This document shows, in pieces, positions 27,040-35,990 of a stretch of DNA of 64,000 bases. The translations under genes and the position numbers were made by a program. Position 1 is the stretch's first letter. Each line of letters begins with the position of its first letter. The notes below the pieces were generated by a model that saw only the letters and a list, made by a program, of their open reading frames with translations, was not told the origin of the DNA and did no database searches. Origin of the DNA: Pseudoalteromonas sp. NC201 (GTDB lineage: Bacteria; Pseudomonadota; Gammaproteobacteria; Enterobacterales; Alteromonadaceae); assembly GCF_002850255.1 (NCBI RefSeq), contig NZ_CP022523.1, forward strand, positions 496,001-560,000. Reading direction: 5' to 3'.

Positions 27040-28137
27040 ATGACAGACTCAACCCCACTTGAGAAAGCAGACAGATTTGTTGGTGATGATTCTCTTTCCG
27101 ATTTAATTTTTGACAATATTCCGGACTACGCCTTTATCAAAGATGATCAGCTTAGGATCGTAAAAGCGAACAGTGCTTTTCGCTCCATGTATCCAGAAGA
27201 AGCCAGAGAGAAAATTATTGGCTACACCACACTTGACTCTTATCAACCAGAAGAAGTAGAAGAGTTTATCAAAGATGATAAAAAAGCCTTGGAAACAGGG
27301 TATGCAGAGTGTTTGGAGATTATCAATTTCCCAGATGGTGGCGTAAGAACATTATTTACTCGCAAAAAGCGATTCTATGATGCCAATGGCGCGACGTTTA
27401 TTTTAGGACTTTCCAGTGACGTGACCGAAAGGGAGCATCTTGTCGCTCAATTAAAGCGCTCCAATGAAGCCTTAGACGAATTTGCTTATATTGCCTCTCA
27501 CGATTTAAAAGCGCCACTCAATGCGATTTCCAAGTTGGTAACTTGGATTGATGAAGACTACGGCGATGAGTTACCCGAAGGCGCTAAGGAGAATTTTGAT
27601 TTAATTCAACAACGTGTATCAAGAATGAGTAAATTGCTCCATGACTTGCTGATTTACTCTCGGGTAAATCGAAAGCATAGCGAAAACGAAACGTTTGAAT
27701 TCAGCGAGTTTACAAAAGAGATATATGACTCTATTGATATTGAGGCGAAGCTGAAATTGGAATGCACTTCTTTAATTGTCACCTTACCAAAAACTGCACT
27801 TGAAGTAGTTACCCGCAATTTAATTAGCAACTCGCTTAAACACCACGACTGTGAAAATGGCTCACTAATAATCCACGTTAAAGAAAGCCCAGAAGAGTAT
27901 GAAATACATTTTATTGACGATGGACCGGGGATCCCACCTGAGTATAGGGAGAAAGTATTTGAAATGTTCCAAACGCTTAAACCTAGAGATCAACAAGAAG
28001 GTAGTGGTATGGGTTTGGCAATCATTAAAAAAGTGCTCAATTTCTATGGCGGCTCGGTCGACATTGTGGATAGCAATGTTGGTACTGAGTTTGTGATCAA
28101 GTGGCCAAAAGTAGATACCAGAGTTAACCCAAATTAG
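27040..28137 (+). CDS. PAS-domain sensor histidine kinase
   Basis: 365 aa, cytoplasmic (no membrane segment). PAS domain at about residues 18-130. HisKA has phospho-His in IASHDLKAPLNAISK near 154, in the DLKAPL variant found in phytochrome-type and RcpA/Rcp1-partner kinases. HATPase boxes are NLISNSLKHH, DDGPGIP and GSGMGLAI. First gene of a three-gene operon with two response regulators; a single-domain Rcp1-like receiver follows 11 bases later. Confidence 0.9.
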   Translation: MTDSTPLEKADRFVGDDSLSDLIFDNIPDYAFIKDDQLRIVKANSAFRSMYPEEAREKIIGYTTLDSYQPEEVEEFIKDDKKALETGYAECLEIINFPDGGVRTLFTRKKRFYDANGATFILGLSSDVTEREHLVAQLKRSNEALDEFAYIASHDLKAPLNAISKLVTWIDEDYGDELPEGAKENFDLIQQRVSRMSKLLHDLLIYSRVNRKHSENETFEFSEFTKEIYDSIDIEAKLKLECTSLIVTLPKTALEVVTRNLISNSLKHHDCENGSLIIHVKESPEEYEIHFIDDGPGIPPEYREKVFEMFQTLKPRDQQEGSGMGLAIIKKVLNFYGGSVDIVDSNVGTEFVIKWPKVDTRVNPN

Positions 28138-28148
28138 GTATTCAGTTT

Positions 28149-28568
28149 ATGCAAAATAATGATATTACAGTGCTGGTCGTCGAGGATGATGACATTGACT
28201 ATATGACCGTAAAACGCAGTTTTGCAAAGCGTAAGATAATGAACCCTATGGTTCGGGCAATTGATGGCGTTGAAGCGTTAGAATTCTTACAGACTAAAAA
28301 AATAGAGTATCCATTTATTGTTCTATTAGATTTAAAAATGCCTCGCATGGGTGGGCTTGAGTTTTTAGGTAAGTTGAGGGATGACCCAGAGTTAAAAGAT
28401 ACGGTTGTGTTCGTACTCACCACTTCGAAAGATGAAGATGATATTCATCATAGTTATGAAAAAAACGTAGCAGGATATTTTTTAAAAGAAGAAGCAAGTA
28501 ACTCAATGATGAGCCTTGTTGATATGTTGGATGGATATTGGCGAATTGTACAGTTTCCAACTAAGTAA
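28149..28568 (+). CDS. Single-domain response regulator (Rcp1-like)
   Basis: 139-aa stand-alone receiver: VEDDDID acidic cluster, phospho-Asp in VLLDLKMPRMGG, and FLKEE in place of the usual K-P. It resembles Rcp1-type receivers that pair with DLKAPL-type kinases. It probably carries phosphate from the upstream kinase onward or acts by protein contacts. Confidence 0.9.
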   Translation: MQNNDITVLVVEDDDIDYMTVKRSFAKRKIMNPMVRAIDGVEALEFLQTKKIEYPFIVLLDLKMPRMGGLEFLGKLRDDPELKDTVVFVLTTSKDEDDIHHSYEKNVAGYFLKEEASNSMMSLVDMLDGYWRIVQFPTK

Positions 28569-28579
28569 TGAGGTTGTAA

Positions 28580-30310
28580 ATGAACATATTGCTCGTTGAT
28601 GATGATGTGGTTGACCGAAAGATGATCCGCCGTTCCTTAGTGAAAGGCGGGATTGAACATCATTTGACAGAAGTTAGTACAGTAGAAGAAGGAATATTTG
28701 CGCTAGAAGAGCTTTGCTTCGACCTATTATTACTGGATTACAATATGCCGTCCAAAAATGGTGTGGACTTACTCATCGAACTTAAGCGTATTAACCATAT
28801 TAAAGATTTAACCATAGTCATGATCAGCAATTCGCATTCTGAAGAGTTGGTTTTGAAATGTCTAGATTTGGGCGTACAGGACTTTCTACTCAAAGAAGAA
28901 GTCACCGCATCGCTCTTGAGCCGGTCTATTATCCAAGCAAGGAAACGCTTTGAGCTAGAAAGTCAACTGCATAAAAGCTACCTGCAAGTAAAGCAGATGG
29001 CTGAACGCGACTCATTGACGGGGTTGTATAATCGTTACTATTTTGAAGAAACCTGCCAGCGGCTGATGCAAGCCGATAAAAAGCGCTATAAGTGTGCAGG
29101 GATCCTTGTCGTTGATATCGTCGATTTTAAAAAGATAAACGACCGCTTTGGCCATGAAATCGCTGATCAACTTTTACTTGAACTAGGAGCAAGCTTTAAG
29201 AGGCATACCAAGCAAGAAGATATTGTCAGTCGTTTTGGTGGAGACGAGTTTGCTTGTTTGATGGTGTCTTGTGACAACCCGCTTCAAATTAAAATAGAAG
29301 CTGAAAAGCTTATCCGGTTACTAAGCCGAAGCTATTCAATCTATGAGTTGGACATCTACTGCCAAGTAAGAATGGGAATTTCTCTTTACCCACTTAATGG
29401 TAATAATGCTGATGACTTAATACGTTTTGCTGATATTGCACTATTTAGGGCTAAATCTTCCCAAAGTGCGATGGCGTGCATTTTCGAAGATAATATGCAG
29501 ACTGAGTTCCAAATGAAGTATAACGTGGAGCAAGACTTAAGAGGAGCGATAGAGAGGCAAGAGTTAGAGTTGGCATTTCAGCCGATTGTCGATATTCAGC
29601 AGGCCAAAGTCGCGTCTCTCGAAGCGTTGATCCGATGGCCTACTGCAAAATACACAAGTAGTCCTCAAGAGTTTATTACAATAGCTGAAGAGTCAAAGCT
29701 CATAGAACCGTTGGGAAAGTGGATTATTGAGCACGCGATCACCACATTGAAGCAGATACAAACAAAGTGCGGATATCCTATTCGTTTAGCAATAAACCTG
29801 TCGCCATTACAGCTCGGAGACATTTCTCTACCAGCATTTATCAATGATTGTCTAAAACGAGTCGATATTGATGGTACTTTATTTACCTTTGAGCTAACAG
29901 AAACTGCGCTTTTGGATGAAAGTGAACGGGTAACATCAAGCCTAAGCCGCATCAAAGAACTAGGCTGCAAGATTGCGCTAGATGATTTTGGAACGGGCTA
30001 TTCTTCAATATCACATTTGCTCAATTATCCAATTGATATTGTCAAAGTGGATAAATCGCTTACCGACAGAATTGATGTAGACGATAGAGGGAAAAGGATA
30101 TTTAAGGGTTTGATTGATATGCTTAAGAGCCTACAATTGAGCATTGTTGTTGAAGGTGTTGAGAACTATCAGCAGTATTATGTGTGCAAAGAAGCACGAG
30201 TAGATAAAATTCAGGGGTATTACTTTTCGAGCCCTGTTTCCGAAAAGTCCGTAGTGAAAACGATAAAAGCGGTAAATAGAGAGCTCGCCAGAGAATTTAA
30301 AGCAACGTAG
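28580..30310 (+). CDS. Response regulator with GGDEF and EAL domains
   Basis: 576 aa. REC at about residues 1-120 (VDDDVVDRK; Asp in LLLDYNMPSKNG; FLLKEE, matching the preceding receiver). GGDEF at about 135-300 with RFGGDEFACL intact. EAL at about 315-560 with SLEALIRW, ELTETALLDE, DDFGTGYSS and VVEGVEN. It may make and/or degrade cyclic di-GMP; both active sites look complete. The two receivers share the KEE variant, suggesting one kinase serves both. Confidence 0.93.
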   Translation: MNILLVDDDVVDRKMIRRSLVKGGIEHHLTEVSTVEEGIFALEELCFDLLLLDYNMPSKNGVDLLIELKRINHIKDLTIVMISNSHSEELVLKCLDLGVQDFLLKEEVTASLLSRSIIQARKRFELESQLHKSYLQVKQMAERDSLTGLYNRYYFEETCQRLMQADKKRYKCAGILVVDIVDFKKINDRFGHEIADQLLLELGASFKRHTKQEDIVSRFGGDEFACLMVSCDNPLQIKIEAEKLIRLLSRSYSIYELDIYCQVRMGISLYPLNGNNADDLIRFADIALFRAKSSQSAMACIFEDNMQTEFQMKYNVEQDLRGAIERQELELAFQPIVDIQQAKVASLEALIRWPTAKYTSSPQEFITIAEESKLIEPLGKWIIEHAITTLKQIQTKCGYPIRLAINLSPLQLGDISLPAFINDCLKRVDIDGTLFTFELTETALLDESERVTSSLSRIKELGCKIALDDFGTGYSSISHLLNYPIDIVKVDKSLTDRIDVDDRGKRIFKGLIDMLKSLQLSIVVEGVENYQQYYVCKEARVDKIQGYYFSSPVSEKSVVKTIKAVNRELAREFKAT

Positions 30311-30357
30311 TAAAAAGATAAAGCCAGCAGTTACGGCCGGCTCCAGCAATGTTTGTA

Positions 30358-31818
30358 TTAAGCGCCTGGACCACATTCCAAGCAGTGCTTGATAATATCC
30401 GGGCCAAACTTCAAGTTTGCATTTAGATTTCGCAGTGCCGTTCTTAGGCCTTCTTCTATCACTGGGTGGTAGAAAGGCATTTCGAGCATTTGTGGCACGG
30501 TCATCTTGTTTTGTAGCGCCCAAGCAAGTAAATGCGCCATATGCTCAGCAGCAGGGCCGACAAATTCGGCACCTAAGAATAATCCGGTGCCTTGCTCAGC
30601 GTAGACTCGCATATGGCCTTTGTTTTTTAACATCACGCGGCTGCGGCCTTGGTTTTCAAAGCTTACCTCTCCGATGGCAAAGCAGCCACAATTGCCATAT
30701 TGCTTTTCCAACTCTTTATAACTTGCTCCAACCATGGCAATTTGTGGGTCGCTAAATACCGCCGCAAGCTTTGCACGGCGCAGTCCCACTCTCACATCGG
30801 GGAAGCGACCGGCATTTTCACCTGCAATCGTGCCTTGATCTGCGGCTTCATGTAGAAGCGGGATCTGGTTGCTGGCATCACCTGCAATAAAAATGGGGGC
30901 GTTACCTGAGCCATCAATACATTGCATGGTATGTGGGTCGGCTAGCGGTACGCCTCGGTCATCAAGCTCTAGCGTGGTATTTTCTAGCCCTAAGTTATCA
31001 ACATTGGGCACACGACCTGTGGCTGCCAACACATAGTCAAACTGCTCGGTTTGCGGTTTCCCTTGTTTGTCAATGTAGGTAAGCTCGGCTTTGTCACCGA
31101 CCTGTTTCATATCTGATACTTTGGCATCTGTGTCGAGGTAAAACTCATCACTGAACACAGTGGTAGCATAGTCTTTGACGATTGGATCGGTTAGTGGTCC
31201 AAGGCCACCGCCGACACCAAATACTTTGACCTTTACGCCAAGTCGGTGTAGCGCTTGACCTAGTTCTAAGCCAATCACGCCGGGGCCAAATACGGCCACT
31301 GAGTCGGGTAAATTGTCCCAGTCAAAAACGTTATCGTTAATGACTAAGCGGTCGCCAAAATTATTAAACACACCGGGGTAGCTAGGTCTTGAACCTGTAG
31401 CGATAACAAAACGTTTGGCTGTGATCTGAGTGTGGTCGTCCAACTGTACCGTATGGCTGTTGATAAATTTTGCACTGCCGCGTAGTTTATCTTGCTCAGG
31501 TAGTTCGTCGACAGCTTCGACGACAAAGCCAACGAAGCGATCTCGCTCATGCTTTACTCTCGCCATAACCGCTTTACCGTCAATTTCAGCGGGTTTTACA
31601 TTAATACCAAATTTAGGTGCGACTTCAATTTGATGTGCAGCTTCAGCTGCGGCAATCAGTAACTTGCTCGGCATGCAGCCAACCCGAGCGCACGTTGTGC
31701 CGTATACGCCAGACTCAATCATCAGTACTTCTGAGGTATATTTTTTGGCATTTCTATAGGCGCTGAGACCTGCTGTTCCCGCACCAATCACGACTACGTC
31801 GGTGTTTATCTTTTTCAT
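30358..31818 (-). CDS. Dihydrolipoamide dehydrogenase-like flavoprotein
   Basis: 486 aa from the ATG at 31818 (CGGAG six bases upstream). FAD-binding GAGTAGLSAY is at residues 12-21. The redox disulfide CARVGCMPSK (Cys43, Cys48) matches the family's CxxxxC. NAD-binding GPGVIGLELGQ follows, and the C-terminal His/Glu pair is in HPVIEEG. It lacks the usual lipoyl-complex neighbours, so it may act as a soluble NAD(P)H-dependent disulfide reductase. The peroxiredoxin-glutaredoxin gene is just upstream on the same strand. Confidence 0.88.
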   Translation of the reverse strand: MKKINTDVVVIGAGTAGLSAYRNAKKYTSEVLMIESGVYGTTCARVGCMPSKLLIAAAEAAHQIEVAPKFGINVKPAEIDGKAVMARVKHERDRFVGFVVEAVDELPEQDKLRGSAKFINSHTVQLDDHTQITAKRFVIATGSRPSYPGVFNNFGDRLVINDNVFDWDNLPDSVAVFGPGVIGLELGQALHRLGVKVKVFGVGGGLGPLTDPIVKDYATTVFSDEFYLDTDAKVSDMKQVGDKAELTYIDKQGKPQTEQFDYVLAATGRVPNVDNLGLENTTLELDDRGVPLADPHTMQCIDGSGNAPIFIAGDASNQIPLLHEAADQGTIAGENAGRFPDVRVGLRRAKLAAVFSDPQIAMVGASYKELEKQYGNCGCFAIGEVSFENQGRSRVMLKNKGHMRVYAEQGTGLFLGAEFVGPAAEHMAHLLAWALQNKMTVPQMLEMPFYHPVIEEGLRTALRNLNANLKFGPDIIKHCLECGPGA

Positions 31819-31946
31819 TTTTTGCTCCGAAATCAGAAAGTGTAAACCCCCATGACAGCCATTAGCTATTGTGTTTTGTTGTGTTGAGGGGGAACATTTT
31901 GACTTGGTGAGCAAGTTCACCAAGTCATGTTGTGGGGGATGAGTGA

Positions 31947-32675
31947 TTAAGCGAAATATTCAGCTAAATCATCTGAACCACCGATGTGTTTACCACCGAT
32001 AAATACCTGCGGCACGGTTTCGCGACCAGACAGCGCTTTAAGACTGGTTAGCGATGCTTGTTGACCAAGTACCAGCTCTTCATATGCCAGTCCTTTTTCT
32101 TTTAGCAAAGCTTTGGCTTTTTCACAGAATGGACAGCCAATCTTGCTAATAACGGTAACCGGCTCTGGTTTGATTTGGCGCGGGTTAATGTACTCCAGCA
32201 TAGTATCTGCGTCTGATACCTCAAACGGGTCGCCAGGCTTTTCTGGTTCGATAAACATTTTGTCAATCACACCATCTTTTACCAGCATTGAATAACGCCA
32301 GCTGCGTTTGCCAAAACCTAAATCGTTTTTATCAACTAACATGCCCATGCCGTCAGTGAATTCGCCGTTACCGTCAGGTAGTAGTGTAATATTCTGCGCT
32401 TCTTGGTACTGTGCCCATGCGTTCATTACAAACGTATCATTAACGGATAAACACACGATTTCGTCGACACCATTTTGTTTAAATACGCTAGCAAGCTCGT
32501 TATAGCGCGGTAAGTGCGTTGACGAACAAGTTGGTGTAAAGGCACCAGGCAAAGAAAATACAACCACAGTTTTACCTTTAAAAATTTCATCGGTGGTGAC
32601 GTGCTTCCACTCTTCATTTTCTCTAATTGGGAATGTAACCTGTGGTACGCGTTGACCTTCAATATTCTTTAACAT
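31947..32675 (-). CDS. Hybrid peroxiredoxin-glutaredoxin (Prx5-Grx fusion)
   Basis: 242 aa. Peroxiredoxin domain at about residues 1-160 with peroxidatic Cys50 in [13 protein letters not shown]. Glutaredoxin domain at about 170-242 with CPFC (Cys181, Cys184) and the [17 protein letters not shown] pattern. It reduces peroxides using glutathione directly, as the Haemophilus enzyme does. Directly upstream of the flavoprotein gene on the same strand, a sensible redox pairing. Confidence 0.95.
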   Translation of the reverse strand: MLKNIEGQRVPQVTFPIRENEEWKHVTTDEIFKGKTVVVFSLPGAFTPTCSSTHLPRYNELASVFKQNGVDEIVCLSVNDTFVMNAWAQYQEAQNITLLPDGNGEFTDGMGMLVDKNDLGFGKRSWRYSMLVKDGVIDKMFIEPEKPGDPFEVSDADTMLEYINPRQIKPEPVTVISKIGCPFCEKAKALLKEKGLAYEELVLGQQASLTSLKALSGRETVPQVFIGGKHIGGSDDLAEYFA

Positions 32676-32861
32676 TTTGCTTTCCTTCTTAAGTTGATGG
32701 AGCCATTATGCCGCGCGCATTTTGATTTGTATAATTGATAGTTAAGATTAAAGTGTTCAATAAAATTGATTGTTTTCAACTTCAAATATTTGTATTTTTT
32801 AACCTAGCCAATGCCGCTAAGTTGAGGTTAGTCAATTTTTACGGGAACAGGGAATATTTAG

Positions 32862-33395
32862 ATGAAAGCAAACTTTGAATTAATGGCGGATTACAATCGC
32901 TGGATGAACGAAAGATTATATGAAGCTGTTTCGGGATTGAGCGTCACGGAATTACACCAAGATCGAGGGGCTTTTTTTGGATCCATTATGGGATCGTTAA
33001 ACCATATTCTTGTTGCCGATATTATTTGGCTTAAGCGCTATACAGAGCATAGCCATCATGCTGAAGCACTGAATGCTGTAGCAACAATGCCTCTGCCGAC
33101 AAAGCTTGATGCGATGCTGTATGAAGATTTTGCAGCGTTGAGACAGGCAAGGGCGGAAATGGATAAGGTGATTATTGAGTTTGCGAATGAAGTCACTGAG
33201 GAGGCGCTTGCAGCCGATTTACACTACAAAAACACACAAGGTAAAACCTTTTCTCGCAAGTTTGGTTTTCTAGTGCATCATTTATTCAATCATCAGACGC
33301 ACCATAGAGGGCAAATAACGACATTACTCAGCCAGATTGGTATTGATATGGGAGAAACCGATCTATTAGCTCGGATCCCCACATCATTTGGTTAG
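32862..33395 (+). CDS. DinB/YfiT-like metalloenzyme-fold protein
   Basis: 177-aa four-helix DinB-like protein. Metal-binding His positions are visible: HIL near residue 48, and HHLFNHQTHHRGQI near 139-152. Members include thiol-dependent transferases; substrate unknown. Divergent from the Prx-Grx gene. Confidence 0.87.
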   Translation: MKANFELMADYNRWMNERLYEAVSGLSVTELHQDRGAFFGSIMGSLNHILVADIIWLKRYTEHSHHAEALNAVATMPLPTKLDAMLYEDFAALRQARAEMDKVIIEFANEVTEEALAADLHYKNTQGKTFSRKFGFLVHHLFNHQTHHRGQITTLLSQIGIDMGETDLLARIPTSFG

Positions 33396-33541
33396 TGCTC
33401 TGGCTGGTTTTACCGCTTCGTTATGTCTAGTGTTTTGTGCTAGCAGCAATGAGAAGGGTTGTAAAGCTAGACATTAGCTCTACAGGCCTTTAAAAACCGT
33501 GGTCGGTAAAGCCTGTTAAGAAGAATTTCACTCGCTAACTT

Positions 33542-33805
33542 TCACAATAACTCTGAATAGAGCTCCTCTAGCCACTCATGAAGGTCCTCTATGGAGTCAA
33601 AATCTTCGTCTGTTAGTTCTTCATACTCTGTTAGTGAAATAAGATTTAAGTCTATAGCCTCCCGAAGTTGGGCTCTGACTTTAATCAAGTCATAAGGGTA
33701 GTCTTCTCCAATGCCGACAGCTCTTCTCAAAATACTGGGGTCATAGCTTTCAACATGACAATAAGTTTTTAAAATGGTTCTTAAAGGATCTTCAAGTTTA
33801 TTCAT
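33542..33805 (-). CDS. Probable immunity protein for the displaced toxin remnant
   Basis: 87-aa acidic protein (MNKLEDPLRTILKTYCHVES..., ending EWLEELYSELL), all helical in appearance. No named family recognised. It lies eight bases after the 62-residue toxin-end fragment on the same strand. Small acidic proteins directly after polymorphic toxins are usually immunity proteins. Function is inferred from position only. Confidence 0.55.
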   Translation of the reverse strand: MNKLEDPLRTILKTYCHVESYDPSILRRAVGIGEDYPYDLIKVRAQLREAIDLNLISLTEYEELTDEDFDSIEDLHEWLEELYSELL

Positions 33806-33812
33806 CGTATAT

Positions 33813-34001
33813 TTACTTCTTTAGTTCAGGGTATAATGTGTGCAATTTAATGTTACCATCTTCTATTAGATATATAGCTTTGGCATTTCCGTTTGAAAAA
33901 TCTGTAACCTCGTATCCAGTGGGGTTTTTCTTGGAACCTAGTCTAGTTATTCCCCGTACAGCACTTCTGTAGTTAGAGCCAAAAATATCTTCAAGTGGTA
34001 T
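33813..34001 (-). pseudogene. Displaced C-terminal end of a polymorphic toxin (62 aa)
   Basis: An open frame beginning IPLEDIFGSNYRSAVRGI and ending YPELKK before TAA at 33813. It has no start codon and a stop lies just upstream at 34002-34004. It looks like the last 60 residues of a small toxin domain whose front has been cut off at the repeat starting near 33999. The intact neighbour at 33542-33805 would be its immunity gene. The toxin class is not recognised. Confidence 0.55.
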
Positions 34002-34150
34002 TTATGCGCTCCTCGTTTATTCCGTTGAAACAACGCTATTGAGCGAATCAAGAAAACGTCGGCCCACGTCACACTGACTCCTCAAACCACAAGCCGAATA
34101 GCGTAGTGGGAGGTGGGTTATCCGCCGAGAAGTTATGCTTTTCTGGTGTG
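34002..34150. repeat. Mosaic flanking repeat, copy C
   Basis: Shares segments with the repeats right of vgrG: tgcgctcctcgtttattc, aagaaaacgtcggccca, then tccgccgagaagttatg and tttctggtgtggt. It marks the join between the toxin remnant and the duplicated VgrG tail, and supplies the odd C-terminal residues of the reading frame at 34069-35451. Confidence 0.65.
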
Positions 34151-35451
34151 GTGTTGACGTCGTCTAGGCGTTTTACCGTGGCTTGCATGCCTTCGATGGC
34201 AGCGTCTGGGAGCAGTAGGTCGTAGTGCCAACTGGTAGACATGTCATCAAGTGAATCGCGTAGGCCTTTGACGATGTTTTTAACTTCCGTGGCGGATTGT
34301 TTTCCTAGGTCTTGCCAGTTGATGTCTCTTAGGTATTTAACTGGGTCGCCTTTACCGACTTTTCTTTGGGTAAAAAGCCGCAGCACGGCAAGCGCAGCCG
34401 AGAGCGATTCTCCAGTATTTTTTAAGATAACCTTGCCCACGCCTTTGACTGCTGAGCCCACTACTGGCACTAAACCAATGCCGGTCAAGGTAAAGGCAAG
34501 CCAAGCGTCAGTGTCGTTGGCTTCATCATCGTCAGTCAGTAACATGACATTGGCAATGATATCTCGTAAATCCATGACTTGGTCGATAATTGGTATCATG
34601 GAAATCAAGGTACCTACCACGATTTGTGACGTAGAGGGGTTTTGATTAAAGTCGCCTTGCAGTGTGCCCCATAACCAATCACCTGCTTGGGTTGCAATGC
34701 CATTGGCTTCTATCAGTGGTGCAGTATTGCCGCTGCGTACCATTTCAGCCGCTCGCGCTGGGGTGATTTTTCCATACAGTGGATTTTTAGGGCGATTATC
34801 TTCTGGTAGGTAATCGCGTTTATCCTCACCATATTGCACGGTATATTGACCGGGCGGGGCATTCTCAATTTTTGCTTTACCGCTGTCGTCTAAGTTGCCG
34901 GTCAGCGTTGTGCCGTTTGCAAATCGAATGGTATAAGGCGCGCCCATAATTGGGCTGCCATCTTGATAGGTGTAAGACAACTCAATGGTACTGCTCGCCA
35001 TGGTGGCAATGCCATCGGCGGCAAGTGAGAGTCGAGCATTCTCAGAAAGCGCTTGAATTTGCGGTACACTCGGCATCGTGGCGCTTTGTTTGCTGCCAAT
35101 ATCTTGCTCCATGCTACCGTCAAACACGGTCATGGCTTTGCCTTTTAAGGTCAGTAACTTGTCTGCAAAGATGTTGACGTTACCACTTGAGTCAATGCTG
35201 ATTTCACTGCCACCATTGGCAAGGGTGAGGTTGCCAGAGCCACTGCCTTTAATCGTGATATTGCCTTGGCTTTGAATGAGTTGACTTCCAGCCGGGGCGG
35301 TGATGGTGAGATTGTTGTCTGCCTTGAGGTTGATATCACTTTGGATAACACTGCGATGGCTGCGACCGGCCTTAAGGGTGATATTTTGTGTGGCGCTGAC
35401 GTCAATTTGGTTGGCGGTGACGTCTAGGTTGGTTGCTGCATCAGCAATCAC
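34069..35451 (-). pseudogene. Headless duplicate of the VgrG C-terminal half
   Basis: The 460-residue frame nearly matches residues of about 540-967 of the VgrG at 35991-39599, with a small change near AVLRLFTQRKVGKG. It lacks the whole VgrG needle and has no proper start; the breakpoint is near 35463, where both copies share gactttttact and then differ. At the other end it leaves VgrG after RLDDV and continues into repeat DNA, giving a different short tail. Probably silent, but it could be a donor for gene conversion that swaps the toxin tip. Confidence 0.85.
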
Positions 35452-35476
35452 CGACTTTTTACTATTTAGATGGGAA

Positions 35477-35504
35477 GGGTTGTAAAGCTAACTACTAGCT
35501 TTAC
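35477..35504. terminator. Hairpin after the SUKH immunity gene
   Basis: GTTGTAAAGCTA-ACTA-TAGCTTTACAAC type stem, downstream of the immunity gene on the minus strand. There is no clear T run, so terminator function is doubtful. A related but imperfect hairpin occurs near 33458-33486. Confidence 0.4.
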
Positions 35505-35519
35505 AACTCAGTTAGAAAA

Positions 35520-35981
35520 TTAGGAAACGTTAAAGCCTGCTAAGAAGTCAGTAAATGATGGAGCAAGTATATCTACATTTTCATAATCGGGATCGGCACC
35601 TTCATCAACTTGCTTATCTTTCCACCATATGAATACTCCTCCTTTCTGCGCGCCATCTACACCAATGCAAATAACATTACCAACACCATCATTACCAATA
35701 GGCAGTAGCTCTTCAGGAATCCTATCGCAATAAATAGAGAACATAGTTAACAAATCAAAGCTAGTATCATTTTTACCAATTCCAAATAAAACATTAATGT
35801 CAAAGTCAAAAAGTAATTCACCGTCAGAATTTTGTTTAGTAAACTGATTTTTAGTAGGCTGACCACCATTAAACTTTAGAAGAAAATCAACATATTCTTT
35901 GGGGAACTGAAGTTCAAGCTCATGACAGAGCTCTTGAATCTCAAGTAAGCTTGTTTTTGGATAACTGTTTTCAAAGTTCAT
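35520..35981 (-). CDS. SUKH (SMI1/KNR4) family immunity protein
   Basis: 153 aa with the SUKH pattern: LEIQELCHELELQFPKEYVD near the N terminus, FLLKFNGGQP, and the later GDGVGNVICIGVDG and FADF-like C-terminal motif (SFTDFLAGF). SUKH proteins neutralise nuclease toxins of polymorphic toxin systems by binding them. It starts nine bases after the vgrG stop on the same strand, so it is the immunity partner of that VgrG's WHH-type toxin end. Confidence 0.9.
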   Translation of the reverse strand: MNFENSYPKTSLLEIQELCHELELQFPKEYVDFLLKFNGGQPTKNQFTKQNSDGELLFDFDINVLFGIGKNDTSFDLLTMFSIYCDRIPEELLPIGNDGVGNVICIGVDGAQKGGVFIWWKDKQVDEGADPDYENVDILAPSFTDFLAGFNVS

Positions 35982-35990
35982 TCTAATTTC

